Numbered from the stretch's first letter, positions 12,793 through 24,569 are shown. The stretch: DNA of 64,000 nucleotides from Xylaria sp. FL1777 (GCA_022578965.1 MU400508.1:558001-622000); one strand, 5' to 3'. A program made the numbers and translations. Notes: generated from the sequence alone by a model not told the origin.

Positions 12793-14019
12793 TCATCCCT
12801 TCTCCCTGAGACGTGCCAGTGCAGCTGCAATACCGTCACTAAGGTCGTCAGCTTTACGCGAGGTAGCACTGGAGGTCGCATTGGATGCCCGCATTCTTTC
12901 TTCAGCCGCAGTTTTCTTCGACTCCTCGATGGCTGCCGCCAGCATTGCTTCCTCCTCGTCATCCATATGGACATCCTGAGAGTAGGAAGCGCTGGCTGCA
13001 GTGGAAGGTTTCTCAGCATGAAATTGTGGTTGTGGTGTTGAGGTTGCGCTGGCACTCTCGCGCGATGCGCTTGCAGAGAGCCTGGCCATATCTCTCAGAG
13101 GAACTCTGCTCAGCGGCAATGTCTGGTCCAATGTTGTGCTCTTTTCGCCGGTGACAAGCCGTTTCTTGGCCTGCTGGACTCTGAAGGGCTCTTCTACGAC
13201 GCTACACCACCTTTTCACCTTCTTTTCTCCCCATCCGCTGATAATGGCAACTTGCTCGGGATCGGCGTTGACAGCGTTTTTTATACTGCCGAATGCGCTG
13301 ACAAGTGAGATTGCGTCCGCTTTGTTGATACCTCTAGGCACGGTCACGAATTCGGCCAGTTTCTCGGCATAACTTGTCGCTTGCTGTCCTTTGATAGCAT
13401 TGAAGTTGGCATGTTCGTAGGATTTATATAGCTCGAGGTATCTCGCGGCTTCGGCGGCAGACCAGCAAAGGATAATGGTGACGTTGTTGATCAAGGATGT
13501 CTTGGACAGCTCCCGCAGCGAGTCCTCGTGGTTGGGGATATCAACCATAGTTAGCAAGATACGCAGATTGTATTTGCCTTGTAGGTTGCGAATTCGCGTA
13601 TAGATGTATTCGGGATGAAGTCGATGGTACTTGAGACTTAGGAAGAGAGCACAAGTAGTCAACCCCAGGCCATAATCAGCAGGAATATCGCTGTATTCCC
13701 AGGCTAGAGACCGTAGAGCGGTTAGTACAGGGTTACCCTTTTGGCGCGGCGAGACGAGGATGGAGGAGCCGGAAGATCGTTGTGGGAGGGCTTGCGGCGT
13801 GGGCTGGACAATAGTTGAGGTAGATGTAGATGCGCTGGGAGGGGGCCGCTTGTCTAGACGTTGGGGAGTCGGCTGTTGTATCTTCTGAGGAATCGGTTGT
13901 TGTGGACGACCCGTGGGTTGCTGCGATCGGGGTTGGCTTGGGGGGGTTGGGCCAGCCGGAGCCGAGGAGGCGAGCGCAGATAGAAAATCTGCGTCTGCAC
14001 CGAAGTCGTCATCATCCAT
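12793..14019 (-). CDS. rad10: DNA excision repair protein ERCC1 / Rad10 / Swi10
   Basis: Single-exon gene, 408 residues. ERCC1 pairs with XPF/Rad1 to form the structure-specific endonuclease that makes the 5' incision in nucleotide excision repair and acts in single-strand annealing and crosslink repair. After a Pro/Gln-rich disordered N-terminus (about 1-90) comes the catalytically inactive nuclease-like central domain (about 95-215), with RQKGNPVLTALRSLAWEY and ADYGLGLTTCALFLSLKYH. A helix-hairpin-helix domain (about 240-290) contains LVSAFGSIKNAV and GWGEKKVKRW. The C-terminal extension (about 295-408) includes an acidic EEEAMLAAAIEESKK stretch at about 355-369 resembling a ubiquitin-interacting motif. 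The gene is divergent from the spermidine-synthase-like gene, sharing a 390-bp promoter region. Confidence 0.96.
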   Translation of the reverse strand: MDDDDFGADADFLSALASSAPAGPTPPSQPRSQQPTGRPQQPIPQKIQQPTPQRLDKRPPPSASTSTSTIVQPTPQALPQRSSGSSILVSPRQKGNPVLTALRSLAWEYSDIPADYGLGLTTCALFLSLKYHRLHPEYIYTRIRNLQGKYNLRILLTMVDIPNHEDSLRELSKTSLINNVTIILCWSAAEAARYLELYKSYEHANFNAIKGQQATSYAEKLAEFVTVPRGINKADAISLVSAFGSIKNAVNADPEQVAIISGWGEKKVKRWCSVVEEPFRVQQAKKRLVTGEKSTTLDQTLPLSRVPLRDMARLSASASRESASATSTPQPQFHAEKPSTAASASYSQDVHMDDEEEAMLAAAIEESKKTAAEERMRASNATSSATSRKADDLSDGIAAALARLREKG

Positions 14020-14409
14020 TCGCGCAATTTCCCCGTTGGTCCTCGAGCATGTTCGTGGGATCTAGAGCAAGTATCTATCTACACAGTAACTGCGTAGCAT
14101 CTAGGTAGGTCTCTGATGTAGTTGTGGCTTGCCTCTCCAAGCGCCACAGGGGATAATGACACAGCCACAATTTTACTGAAACAATCCCCGTGTTCATTTG
14201 GTTGGTAACAGTTCCCCTTCCTCAATGTTCTTGTATACCTACTAGTATTAAACGCTAACGGTTCTCATAACAGCTGGCTGTTGAGAGCCTATAAACTTAT
14301 TTCATGTTGTCTCTATTTTATAAAGACTTATTGCCGTTGTAATGAGCCACTACCGGTCAGCAGTTCTCTCGTAACCGAGTAACAGCCCCCGTGCCTCAAC
14401 CTCTTCGCC
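14020..14409. promoter_or_regulatory. Shared divergent promoter region
   Basis: The 390 bp between the ERCC1 ATG and the spermidine-synthase-like ATG must hold both promoters. No clear TATA box or factor site stands out. Confidence 0.5.
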
Positions 14410-16260
14410 ATGGCTCCAAAGAAACAGGTTTCGAAAAAGAAGGACTCCCATGCTGGTCAAAAGCCTCCAGAGACTAAAGAAGATTTTGAGAACGAACTCA
14501 AGACTCTTGCAGGCCAGGCCAAGAATGATACTTGGGCTCGATGGGGCAAGCAACAAGTCGCCGTGTATGGCAAGGCGGCGACTTTGACCGTACTCACAGC
14601 TGTCTATGCTAATGTCTCGGTCCTGACATTGTCGCCTGTCTATGGCCAAATTGCTGCCGACAGGTTACATCAATACGTTGTGTGGGCAGGACTATTTGTT
14701 GGCTGGGCAGGCAACCTGGCTTTGCGTCGAGTGTTGCCCGTCAAGACTATCAGCGTATTGCCTCTGATAGCGCTGCAAATCCCCATGTTTCAATTCTATC
14801 TCTTCGCATTGAGCAACCTCTTTGGCGTTGATTACGGCCCAGCAATTACAGAGACAATAACCCTCTTTCCTCTCGTGGTCGTTAGCGCATCATGTATAGC
14901 AGACATCCTAGATGAAGCTGATCTGAGCGGTTTGCCGAGTTCGATCGCAAGCTCGGCTCCTGGTATTATTTCTTACATAGTGTTTCGGTATTCTGAGACA
15001 ACTTTTCTCAGACAATTGGTGGAACAGATGGGAACGTCCATCATGCAAACTCGCATGGCTTTGGAATTGGTGCTGGCAGCTACATATAGCGTCATGGGCC
15101 GGTCACAGCTGCTGCGATATGCTGTCCCTGGTATACTACATGCGGTCTTCTACAACACGCACATCATGACTGAGTCAGCGACTGCTTCCCTAAACTCTAC
15201 CCTCAACGCTAATGGCTGGTCCCTCGTCGATCGGTGGGAGTCTAATACCGGCTATATTTCAGTTCTTGACAGCTATGCAAACGGGTACCGAGTTATGAGG
15301 TGCGACCAGAGCCTGCTCGGTGGCGAATGGACCAAGTTTGGGAGAAAGATTGTCGCAGAACCTGTTTACAGTGTTTTCACACAGCTCGAGGCTATCAGGC
15401 TCGTGCAGGTGCCCGGAAAGGTGCCCGATAACGAGGCCCATGCCCTCAACATGTAGGTCTCAACTCTTCCATCATCCCTCATATTGGCTAATAGCAACTT
15501 AGTGGTCTTGGAATTGGCACTACTCCTTCTGCCTTAATTTCTCATGGCATCAATACTACAATTGTCGAGATCGACCCAGTAGTTTACAAGTTTGCAAGCA
15601 AGTATTTCGGCCTCCCATCTAACCATACCGCTGTCATTGAGGATGTCGTGTCTTGGAGTCAGCTCAATGCATTACCCCTGCATGAACATTTCGACTATAT
15701 TGTTCATGATGTCTTCACTGGTGGTGCCGAACCAGTTGATTTGTTTACCGACACCTTTCTCAAGGGGCTCAAACACATGTTGAAACCAAGCGGAGTTATA
15801 GTTATTGTAAGTCTTTGGATACATCCTGGTTACAAGTAACTAACATGCGTAGAATTACGCTGGCGACTTTACACTTCCACCACTCAGTATTGTTGTCAAC
15901 ACTATTAAAGACATCTTCCCGTCTTGCCGTGTTTTCAGAGAAAACGAACCGCCCTCCGAAGACAAAGTTGAAGAAGATGGCCGCGATTTCGACAATGTGA
16001 TGATCTTCTGCGTAAATACAGATGATACAATCACGTTTAGGAAGCCCATAGAATCAGACTACCTTCAAAGTCTGTCTAGAAGGCAATTCCTTGTCCCACA
16101 GTATGAGGTACCGCTGTCGGCTATCTCGACGCGTGATGAAGTGGGAATTCTCAGGGCCAACGAAACGGAGAAGCTTGCGAAATGGCATGATCAAAGTGCC
16201 CTCAGGCACTGGGAGGTCATGAGGACTGTTATTCCGAGCGAGATTTGGAATCAGTGGTAG
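14410..16260 (+). CDS. Membrane-anchored spermidine/spermine synthase-like protein
   Basis: Three exons, 14410-15452, 15503-15806 and 15853-16260, encode 584 residues. After a short Lys-rich head (MAPKKQVSKKK) the first 240 or so residues contain several hydrophobic segments, for example around AATLTVLTAVYANVSVLTL and TISVLPLIALQIPMFQFYLF. From about residue 345 a Rossmann-type fold follows with GLGIGTTPSALISHG and INTTIVEIDPVV, the nucleotide-substrate motif of aminopropyltransferases, then DYIVHDVFTGG, which corresponds to the catalytic-loop region. True spermidine synthases are about 300 residues and soluble, so this is a fused membrane version common in fungi whose reaction is not established. 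It could instead act as an S-adenosylmethionine-dependent enzyme. Confidence 0.85.
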
Positions 16261-17143
16261 TGTAAGGATTGGGCAGGATACTTACGTGACGTACATAAGG
16301 TGATTTTACATCAATTCCCGCTAGATAATGGATTGGTAAGACTAAAATATTTAAAATATTCGTCATCCTGAGATCCTGATCCTGGCACATCGAAGGACGA
16401 CGCCTTTATCTTCACTAAGCGCGCGCATGGCCTAATTGAGTGTCGAATTACTCTTTTTTTTTTTTTTTTTTAATTATCCTCACACTTGGCTCTGCAATCA
16501 TCTAGTATGATCAACTAAAAGAGGACAGTTCTGCCTGTGTCCTTCTCTGCTGTATCTCCAATAGTGCAACGGTAGGAATCTTAGACTAGATTTCACAAGC
16601 TTATAGCGCTACACACGTGATACCTATACGGAATTATAAGACTACCTATCAGTTACTTCCCCCAACAAACTATACTAACCATTACCGCCTTTTGGCTACC
16701 AGGTCTCTCAGTTATCCAGCTTAGTTTGCACTCATTCGCGTTATTTTGCGTGTGTTTTGACCCCTTGCTCACTAGGCGACCCGATGGTAAATGATCTGAC
16801 TAAACCTCATCACCACGACAGCCTGAAGGTCCTTGATTTGCCCATGAACGCTTCCTACCAGCCCACACTATCAGCAGCCTTTTGCCTAGTATAGGACTTC
16901 GTGTATCTACACGAGCTGTCGAGGGCCCTCAAGCATAGGACGGCTATTCGGCATGCTAAACTGCTGTCATATCGCAAGATGTGAATTGGGGAATTTGCTC
17001 CAGGCGACGGTGGCAATTCGTACACGGGAAAAGCTAATATAGGAGTCGCAGATGACTTAAGAAACCTCTTATCTGCCCTCTCTCGAACGCTCGCCAGACT
17101 GCTAACGGCTCGATGTCGACATTTCCTTGACTTTTACACACTG
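16261..17143. other. Intergenic with an 18-nt T run
   Basis: About 880 bp downstream of the spermidine-synthase-like gene. It holds a homopolymer of 18 T at 16454-16471 followed by unremarkable sequence. I could not see a transposase catalytic domain continuing from the neighbouring fragment. Confidence 0.5.
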
Positions 17144-17563
17144 TCAAGAACCCGAAACCTTGCTTCTCGACCCGACTTTCTCGAGCCCTTCTGCCTTCAA
17201 TACCCTTGCAACTATTTTTCGAGAAATTGTCTGATTGGCGCCGTTCTCTTCGTTGAACTTATCGGCTAACTCTTGAGTGGAAAACTTGCGGGAGGCCTTA
17301 TCAGCAGTGAAAATCTCAACGATCTTTTGCTTTTGCTTGTCCGTTAATACTGATTTACGACCTCTGCCAGCCTCGTTATCAACGTATTGACGCAAAATGA
17401 GGCCATCGCCGGGCTTATAACCGCGTTTTCGAGCCGTAGTTATCAGATAACTGAGGCCGCCAGAGGTATACCCTGTTTTTTCTATTATAGCCTTTCGCGG
17501 GTAGCCTTCGGAGTGTAGGGTAAGGGCTTGGAGTCGCGTGCCAAGGTCGAATTCTTTAACCAT
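17144..17563 (-). pseudogene. Truncated Tc1/mariner transposase, helix-turn-helix part only
   Basis: The 139-residue frame begins MVKEFDLGTRLQALTLHSEG and carries the two helix-turn-helix regions of IS630/Tc1/mariner transposases: EGYPRKAIIEKTGYTSGGLSYLI, then a GRGRK linker, then LADKFNEENGANQTISRKIVARVLKAEG. Full proteins of this group are usually around 340 residues and continue into a DDE/D catalytic domain. Here the frame stops where that domain should start, and no catalytic residues are visible further along the strand. It is therefore a transposon remnant or, less likely, a domesticated DNA-binding protein. The open frame is intact over its whole length, which is somewhat unusual for old debris. 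Confidence 0.75.
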
Positions 17564-17567
17564 TGTG

Positions 17568-17640
17568 GATTGTTGACGGTAAAAATACAGAAAAACAAAT
17601 ACGCGATTGCTGACGGAAAAACACAGGAAAACTAATTCCC
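17568..17640. repeat. Imperfect tandem repeat next to the transposase start
   Basis: Two adjacent copies of about 36-37 bp, 17568-17604 and 17605-17640, both begin GATTG(T/C)TGACGG followed by an A-rich tract with ACA(G/C)AG-like words. They lie directly upstream of the transposase start and could be the subterminal transposase-binding repeats of the element. That role is inferred. Confidence 0.55.
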
Positions 17641-19952
17641 TGTCTTTTTAGGTATAAAGACCGTATGTGGTTTATTTTATTCGCACTATACTCCATTGCC
17701 AATGATAACGGTCAAATTTGGGCCGGACCTCCGTACACTACATTTGTACTCGTGCAGCCCTATTTCGGCTGAGGTAACAATAGAAAACCCCTCCACGGGG
17801 AAATTACAAGCAAATACGCAGTATCAGAGTATCATTGGGAATTCTGGGGAAAACTGTGATTTTGCTGACGATGAGGCTGAAATGTCTTATGACAATGTCA
17901 AAAATCAATTAAAGTTGACACAATTGTCATCACGTAGTGGAACTCCGGGGTGAGCTCCCCCCAAAGAATGAGGGTCTCCGGTTTGAGGGCAACGAAATAC
18001 GAAGTTTCCACGCATCATAGTCTTGAATCCCAGGGCAAGTCGAAAAAAGTCTTCTAAATCTAGCCGCGTATTTTGGGCTTGATTGGAAAACGCCACCCAG
18101 TTTAGTGATTGTCGCTGGTCATCATTTACTTACAGACATAGTCGTTGGAGGCCATCTTGGTAAAGCATCCGTATAGTTGCCCCGCCCTCTTGGGCATACT
18201 CAAATAACCGACAAAATGCCCTCTCCTCCTATTGTTAATCCGAAGAAATATGTGGTAAATTTGAAAAGGCATGACACTTTACGGTCGGATTCCCCCGTAA
18301 TAGACCTCCATTCATAATAACAAATCCAAATTCCTGTCGAGGTTTCGTGTCAGGTGTTCCTTGAATGGTAAATGCGCTAAAGAGACAATACAAACCCCAG
18401 ACGTTATTGGCCAATCGAAAGAAGATGAGCTGAGTCAGCCTAAGCGCTGTCCACCTGAAAACTGCAGGATAGGGCCGATAATAGGTATCCAAATTTGGCT
18501 ATAATGTAAGTGAATAACCAACCCTATTCGGTTTAACAACACCTACGCCGAGCCACGGGTAGGATACCGGCATCTCATGTCGTAAAACGATGCTGTCATA
18601 GCAGCACTAACAGCAGCGCCATATATGTATACGTCCGTAACTAATATCTTGTAGTAGCATCACTTACAGCTGCAGTCTAATGTTTGAGACGGTGTAGTCT
18701 TAGGTATACCTACTGCCGGTAGTGTATTTAGACATACCGTACATATCTATGAGTAGATGAAGCTAACCTAGCCTGCGCTAGTAAATCGATATCGAGATAT
18801 GTACGTAGGTAATCACACAGCTTGATACTGTTTAAGCGAAGGAGCAGAGGCGGCTTATTTCCTACAATAGGTTGCTTTGACGCCAACTGACCATTTTAGG
18901 AATTAGGGATTCCTTAAGAGTGTATCAAGCTTAGAAACATTTCTTGTTGATCGTGTAACACTTACCATCATTCACGCTTAGACTATGTTCATCTCGATTC
19001 TGCATATCACAATTTTGAGAGGTACAGCACGTAGGTAGTATAAGCATACATATATAAAGCAACTTCCCAGGATTCCCCCCCTTTTCCTCATATCCATACC
19101 ATATAACGAGTGCATTCTAAGTCGAATTCAAAGAGCGAACCATGGTAACCGATGATCTGCAACTTATATACCAGGTACTAGGAGTAGTGTACGGGTAGGT
19201 ACTGAGGTCTAGTATAGACTGGGTTAGGGCTTATCCGGACGTGCCGTACCTAGTGAAAATCGGACTTTCCCGACTCCCCCGAAGCCAGACTAGTACGTAT
19301 GTGCAACCAATGTCAATTATAGAAATCCGCATGTCTCAGCCCTACGCAGTAAAGCTCGTGCTATCCCACTGTCTCACCGCAGAACGGGTGACTCTAACAA
19401 GCCCTTGTATCCTTGCCTTCCTGGCTGTGTACGACACTAATGTGTAATACCTAACCCTGTCAAACCCAAGCGATGCATACCTACGCATATGTACGTGGGC
19501 ACCATGTATAGTTGACACTATCAAAACACCTTTTTGGGTAGTCTGCCCAGACTATCTAGGCTTTTTCATTTCAGGGGTCCTCCCTCTCCTCATTGGAATT
19601 TTGATCAGCAACCTTGTTCAAGGCATTTATAGAACATGCATGGGATGTGGGAGGCCTTGGTTGGCAGCCTTGGGGTCGCTGGCATTTCGAACGAGTCACA
19701 CTCAGTTAGGTATTTGGAGAAAATTCAAGACGAAGCGATGCGCCATGCCGTCGAGCTAGCTGGCCAGTTACAACAACCGAGGGTTTATGACCGTGATAAC
19801 GCGGAGCAATGACATTGTTGCGCTCCCGGGAATAACGATATATATGTTCGTCTCGCATCTACCTTGCATCCCCTGGTCCTCCTAGAGACATACTTACACA
19901 TTAGCTAGACCTCGGCATCATACTCCGGGTTTTACTATCTTGGTAGATCAAA
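17641..19952. other. Intergenic, likely transposon-derived in part
   Basis: About 2.3 kb without a supported gene. An 85-codon frame at 17696-17953 lies next to the transposase remnant and has no recognisable domain. The stretch 18500-19560 is rich in GTAC/TAGGTA words. Confidence 0.5.
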
Positions 19953-21139
19953 ATGGTCTATCAAGACATAGACATCCCCTTACGTACGTTCGCGAATCAT
20001 TCTTGGCTTGAGATACGAAAGCTGACCTTCATCCAAGCGGCTTTCATAGCCATTGACTTTGTGGGCATGACTGTAGCCTTAATACCCATTGTGCTTCGGT
20101 TCTGGCTACGCTGGCGGGAAGCCAAGCCGCAGCCTTTAACCCGCAATATCTCAGATGGTTTAATAGTCCTGTCGTGGTTCTCTGGTCTCGTCCTGATCAG
20201 CAGTAAGGATATCTCTTCTCGTTATAATCATTACCAAAAACAACGAACCCCATTTACCTCAGGAGCCTTATGTCCTAGGAGCTTCTTACACTTCCAGACG
20301 ACTCACCAGCACGCTTAGCATGACATTTACTGACGCCGAGTATTGCAGTCAACGCATGGAAGAACACATTGCGGGAGAAATACGTTCATTATCCGCCAAG
20401 CGAGCTCTACTACAGCGTCCCGCGCTACTTATCCGCTCACCTCCTCTACGTCTCATGGATCTCGCTCTTCTTCATCTACATCTCACTCTGGGCCGCCAAG
20501 TTCGCCCTCATCGCCTTCTTCGCGAGCGTGATGCGGCTGATGGAGACGCGGCTGGCACGGATATTCGTCGGCTTTGCGGTCCTGTTCACCACGAGCACCT
20601 TCATCCTCCACATCACCCTGCTCACGAGATGGTGCGATCCCGTCAGTAAGAACTGGGATATCGACGGCGAGCTCTGCTCCGCCGTGCACGACATCAAGTC
20701 CGTCACCATCTCCACCGTGGCCAACATCTCCACCGACCTCGTCATCCTCTCCCTCCCCATCTTCGCCCTGACCACCCTGAGCCGGGAGCGCAGGGCGCTC
20801 ACCACCGAGACCCGCATCACGAAGGCGGAGTGGAGCGGCTTCGCCCTCGTCGTCGCTGTCGCCGCCTTGAGTATCGTGGCCGCGCTGGCGAGGTGGATCA
20901 CGCTGCAGCTGGTACGTGACGTTCCCAAGGCAAACATCACGCATACCATCGACGTGTGGGCGCTCGTTGAGATCGTCGCCAGCTTGCTCGCCGTCTGTCT
21001 GCCGACGTTACGTTCTTTCGTCAGGAGGTCGAGGACTGAGAGCCGGCGGAGGATGGCGAATGGGCAATCGCCCAAGATGTTGTTTTTACACTGGAAAGGG
21101 TCCGAGAGCACGGTCAGGTCCGGCAACGCAAGCGTCTGA
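19953..21139 (+). CDS. Rhodopsin-domain (Fung_rhodopsin type) seven-helix membrane protein
   Basis: Two exons, 19953-20202 and 20349-21139, joined in phase, give 346 residues. The protein begins MVYQDIDIPLRTFANHSWLE and contains about seven hydrophobic helices: LTFIQAAFIAIDFVGMTVALI, ISDGLIVLSWFSGLVLI, the VSWISLFFIYISLWAAKFAL stretch, FVGFAVLFTTSTFILHITLL, a helix near ISTDLVILSLPIFAL, ALVVAVAALSIVAALA and VEIVASLLAVCLPTLRSF. The conserved CDPVSKNWD and loop cysteine pattern fits the fungal rhodopsin-domain family related to Pth11-type receptors, but there is no CFEM domain. Ligand and role are unknown. The basic tail after helix 7 faces the cytosol in the family model. It is convergent with the deuterolysin gene. 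Confidence 0.87.
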
Positions 21140-21529
21140 AACGGTTTGGGGTGTTCACGAAGATCTTGGTGTTCGGGGCATTTTATATAGCTATTATTAT
21201 TCTTGAGCTTTTTTTTTTTTTCTCCTCTTGAAACAGCTGGACATGACGACGTTACGACTATAGCTCACAGTGGGCGACACGATTATAATGCATATATAAG
21301 GGGGTAAGAAGCACTGGCATAAGTGCTTAGGAATATCCAAGAATTGGCATTTCTAGTTCTGTTGAGGTAGACTGGCTCTACCTCGACAGTTACGCTGTAA
21401 CCTTTAGATACAACAAAATCACATTTTCATCATCCATGTCCTCATGCCTTCATCAAATCTCTACACGAATGGGACAGGGGAGGTCCCACAAGAAACGCGC
21501 CAAATACGCTTAGCAGCCAACGTGGATAG
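21140..21529. other. Intergenic between convergent genes
   Basis: About 390 bp. It contains a T-rich tract near 21210-21224. No gene was seen. Confidence 0.6.
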
Positions 21530-22747
21530 CTAATAGGCTATTAGTCTTTTTAAACTTTCCGGAAATTCTCGGGCCTTGACTTACCGTTGGCGAAGAGAGC
21601 GTAGGAGTCGGCGTTGTTCAGAGCCTGGGACGAGGTGAGTCTGGTAGCGGCAGCGTAGCCGTAACCCAGGTCATCGGTGCCAGCAACCGAGGTCAAGTGG
21701 GTGGTCTCGTGGAGAGTGGTGGTGGCCTGGTCCTGGCCGTGGCAGGTGCTGGTGATGGCAGACAGGGCGCTGAAGTACAGAGGGCAGTTGACGATGTAGC
21801 TGTAGGAGGGGAGGGTGTAGGCCAGGACGTTGCTGGAGCAGGCGCCGTAGATATCGCTGCAGTACGTGCGGGAGGAGCCGCTGCTGGTGCTGCCGCACTC
21901 CGAGGCGACGCGGGCGAAGACCGCGGCGACGGTGGAGCCGACCGAGGTCGACTTGAAGTACTCGCTGACCTTGGCGGTGTTGGATAGAGCAGCCGACGAG
22001 GCAGCGGCTGCGAAGGAGCGGCAGTTGGAGACCGCGGTCCGGCTGGAGGTGAGCCTGGTGCCGGTGCAGTCAGACTGGATGGACTATCCGTTGTGTATTC
22101 GTCAGCAGCCACATTCTCGAGGGGTATGATGCCCGGAGTACACAGTTCAAGACGGGAAGAGAAGACGTACAGTGCGCTTGTTCACGAAGGCAGCGCGGAC
22201 CATGGAAGCCTGCTCACCATCGACCTTGGCGGTTATGGTGTTGCTAGAGTAGGGGACGACACCGGCGATCTCGTTGCTGTCGGTAGCGTAGGAGAGCACG
22301 CCGTTGGCAACGAAGTCGTACTCGCCGCTAGCGGTAAGGTCGTGGAGCTCAGCAGCATCGAAGCTAACCTCGATGGTCTGGCCAGCAGAGATGGTCTGGA
22401 ATGCCTCATCATCAAAGGCGCCAGTCATGAGGCGAAGGCGGATACCCTCAAAGTCGAGCTTGCTGCCTACAGACGCGCACATGAGGTCAGGATGGTGTTT
22501 CCAGAAACGAGCACGATCAAGAACACTTACTTCCCTGGAAAACCTGAACCTTCTCAACAGGGGCAGAGTCCAAGATGCTACCGGTCTTCAGCACCTTGAG
22601 GTCCTCGGCACCGGTGTTGGTAATGGTAGCCTTGAGACCAGAGTTGCCTACCTGCTCGATCTGAACATCGAGAGGAGCAGCACGCTTGCCCATGGAGGCA
22701 GCGCTGGCTAGAGAAGCCAAGAGAGCGATGTTGCCAAGGAACTTCAT
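21530..22747 (-). CDS. Deuterolysin, secreted zinc metalloprotease of family M35 (neutral protease II)
   Basis: Exons 22747-22531, 22466-22171, 22083-21585 and a terminal 8-nt coding exon 21537-21530 give 339 residues. Signal peptide [18 protein letters not shown] is followed by a propeptide (about 20-170) and the mature peptidase. The zinc ligands are visible as HETTH (about 296-300) and GTDDLGYG (about 306-313), whose Asp is the third ligand in aspzincins. [11 protein letters not shown] is the usual C-terminal block. Family members typically continue with a short tail after FAN, which supports splicing into the 8-nt exon (AY then stop). Without that splice the protein would end 12 residues later in unrelated sequence. 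The enzyme degrades basic proteins outside the cell. A TATAAAG element lies about 110 bp upstream. Confidence 0.92.
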
Positions 22748-22856
22748 GTTGGACAGATATGCCTGGAGACCTAGTGGTAGTACAAATCAAGGTTGGCTTG
22801 AGGATGATCTTGTGGGTGATGGGTTGGAGATCGTCAAGAGCTGAAGAAGTCATCGT

Positions 22857-22865
22857 CTTTATATT
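22857..22865 (-). promoter_or_regulatory. TATA-like element of the deuterolysin gene
   Basis: The minus strand reads AATATAAAG about 110 bp upstream of the deuterolysin ATG. The role is inferred from sequence and position. Confidence 0.4.
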
Positions 22866-24566
22866 CCCACAATCCAAAGCACGAGGCTCCTAAGATAGAT
22901 AGGATATCTTTATCCCCTGCCGTGACCCAACAAGCATCAGGAAGGTAGTCGGTGTATTGGCACCTATAAAGGAATGTAGCATTTGAGGGGGCCATAGAGT
23001 ATAGGCGAATTAGTTCTTGATGCATCGCTAGCTGCGTTGCCTCGTTTTCGACTCCTAAATTCTTATTGCAAGGCATGCATGTCGAGGCTTGAGTTGTAAG
23101 TTGTGAGTTGGAGAGAATAACTGGTTCAAATATTGGCAATCCCACTTGAGTTGATGCCTTCGTTCAACAACCTACAACCACACAGACTTAATTGTCAACC
23201 AAAGAGGTAACTCGGCATACTGAGCTTTTGGAACAGTTACTGCCGTCCCAAGATGCGAATTCAAACGCGAATTCCATGTCTTCTAAGATGCCAGTAGCGT
23301 TCGGATGATGGTGTTGGTGCGCTAACTATGCATGGAAGGAGGTCTCAATTCCAGAAACTACAAGAGCTTGGCAACTTGGCAACTCATTAAGCTTTATCAA
23401 GCTCTCCAAAATCCCGGGGTGTCTGAGTCGAAATCGCTTGGCGTCGCGTGCTGATTAGTCCGGTAGATAGAATAGAATAGCCGGATTGAAGGAGCGGGTG
23501 GTCTTCTCGGAGTCCAAACTGGAGTAGTCGGCCTACTGCATGAATCGACGAGTTGACCTGTCATCTGACATCTCCTTGACCTTCCCCGTTAGACTGTTAA
23601 CCACCGAAGATCTATCCTCTCGCGACGCGATTTCCTATCTCGAGTTACATAGTAGAGCATGCACAACAACGTTCAAGTGGTTCTCTTGAGAAGCACAACA
23701 GAGAGCTGCATGAATTTCAAATCAGCTCGAGAGATATCCTTGCTTATGGTTCTCTCAACCCTACTGTATAATTAGCAAGTATTCCACTTTGGAAGTGAAC
23801 GATAACTTACACAACATGTTAACCTAGTATGTTCTAACGACCCATGCCTTACTATGTAGATCTTGAATCCAAGAATACCTTCCTAAAGTGGTCTGTCGGT
23901 ACGAGGCGATGGACTCGATGGTGAACCCTCTATCAATATGATCTACATTCTAGAACTCATACGTTAGTAACGTAAATGTAGATAGCTTCATATCGTGTCT
24001 GAGGCTTAGGACTCTCTAAGCAACTGTGAGGGTTCCCTTCAACAGCCTTTGTGCCTGAATGTTACCGTTGTAGGCGGTTATCTTCATCTTCGACCCGGTG
24101 GAGCAATCCCAGCTATTGCGAGCGGGAAATATATTGTTTGGTGTCCACAAACCACAACGAGAAGAAAGAGTAAGACAGCCAAGACGGAGGACGGCATGTT
24201 CCAATATATCCTTTACTAAGTCGCGTTGTTTCAAATCGCGAAGGGTGTGTTGGCAAGCAGATTCTGATTGGGTACTCCAACAGACCCGGGATTATAACAT
24301 CGGAACTGGAGGGTGGATCGGCGATGCTTCCGAAAGATCCAAATTGGAAATGCAGGCGTCCTTTCGCTTATCATACGTTCTCCACTCCAAAGTTTTTAGC
24401 AGTGCTTACATGTACTGCGTATAGACAACGTCGGTTAGACCAGGCAAACGCTTCAAGAAAAATGACAACCCTACCAGATAACCAAGCTCTGCATTTTCTT
24501 ATATATTTCGTACATTATTTCTTATTTAGTAAGCTTCTTGCCAGAGTCCGAGGAATTTAGGTAACA
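22866..24566. other. Intergenic, no supported gene
   Basis: About 1.7 kb. The frames at 22834-23145 and 24098-24424 lack ATG starts or domains and are rejected. No RNA gene was seen. Confidence 0.5.
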
Positions 24567-24569
24567 CTA

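Noticed and set aside
20476..21126. A 216-codon antisense frame
   Set aside because: It lies entirely opposite the rhodopsin-domain gene, whose frame has seven hydrophobic helices and correct splicing.
22834..23145. A 103-codon minus-strand frame upstream of deuterolysin
   Set aside because: It starts at GTG, has no recognisable domain and covers the TATA element of the deuterolysin gene.
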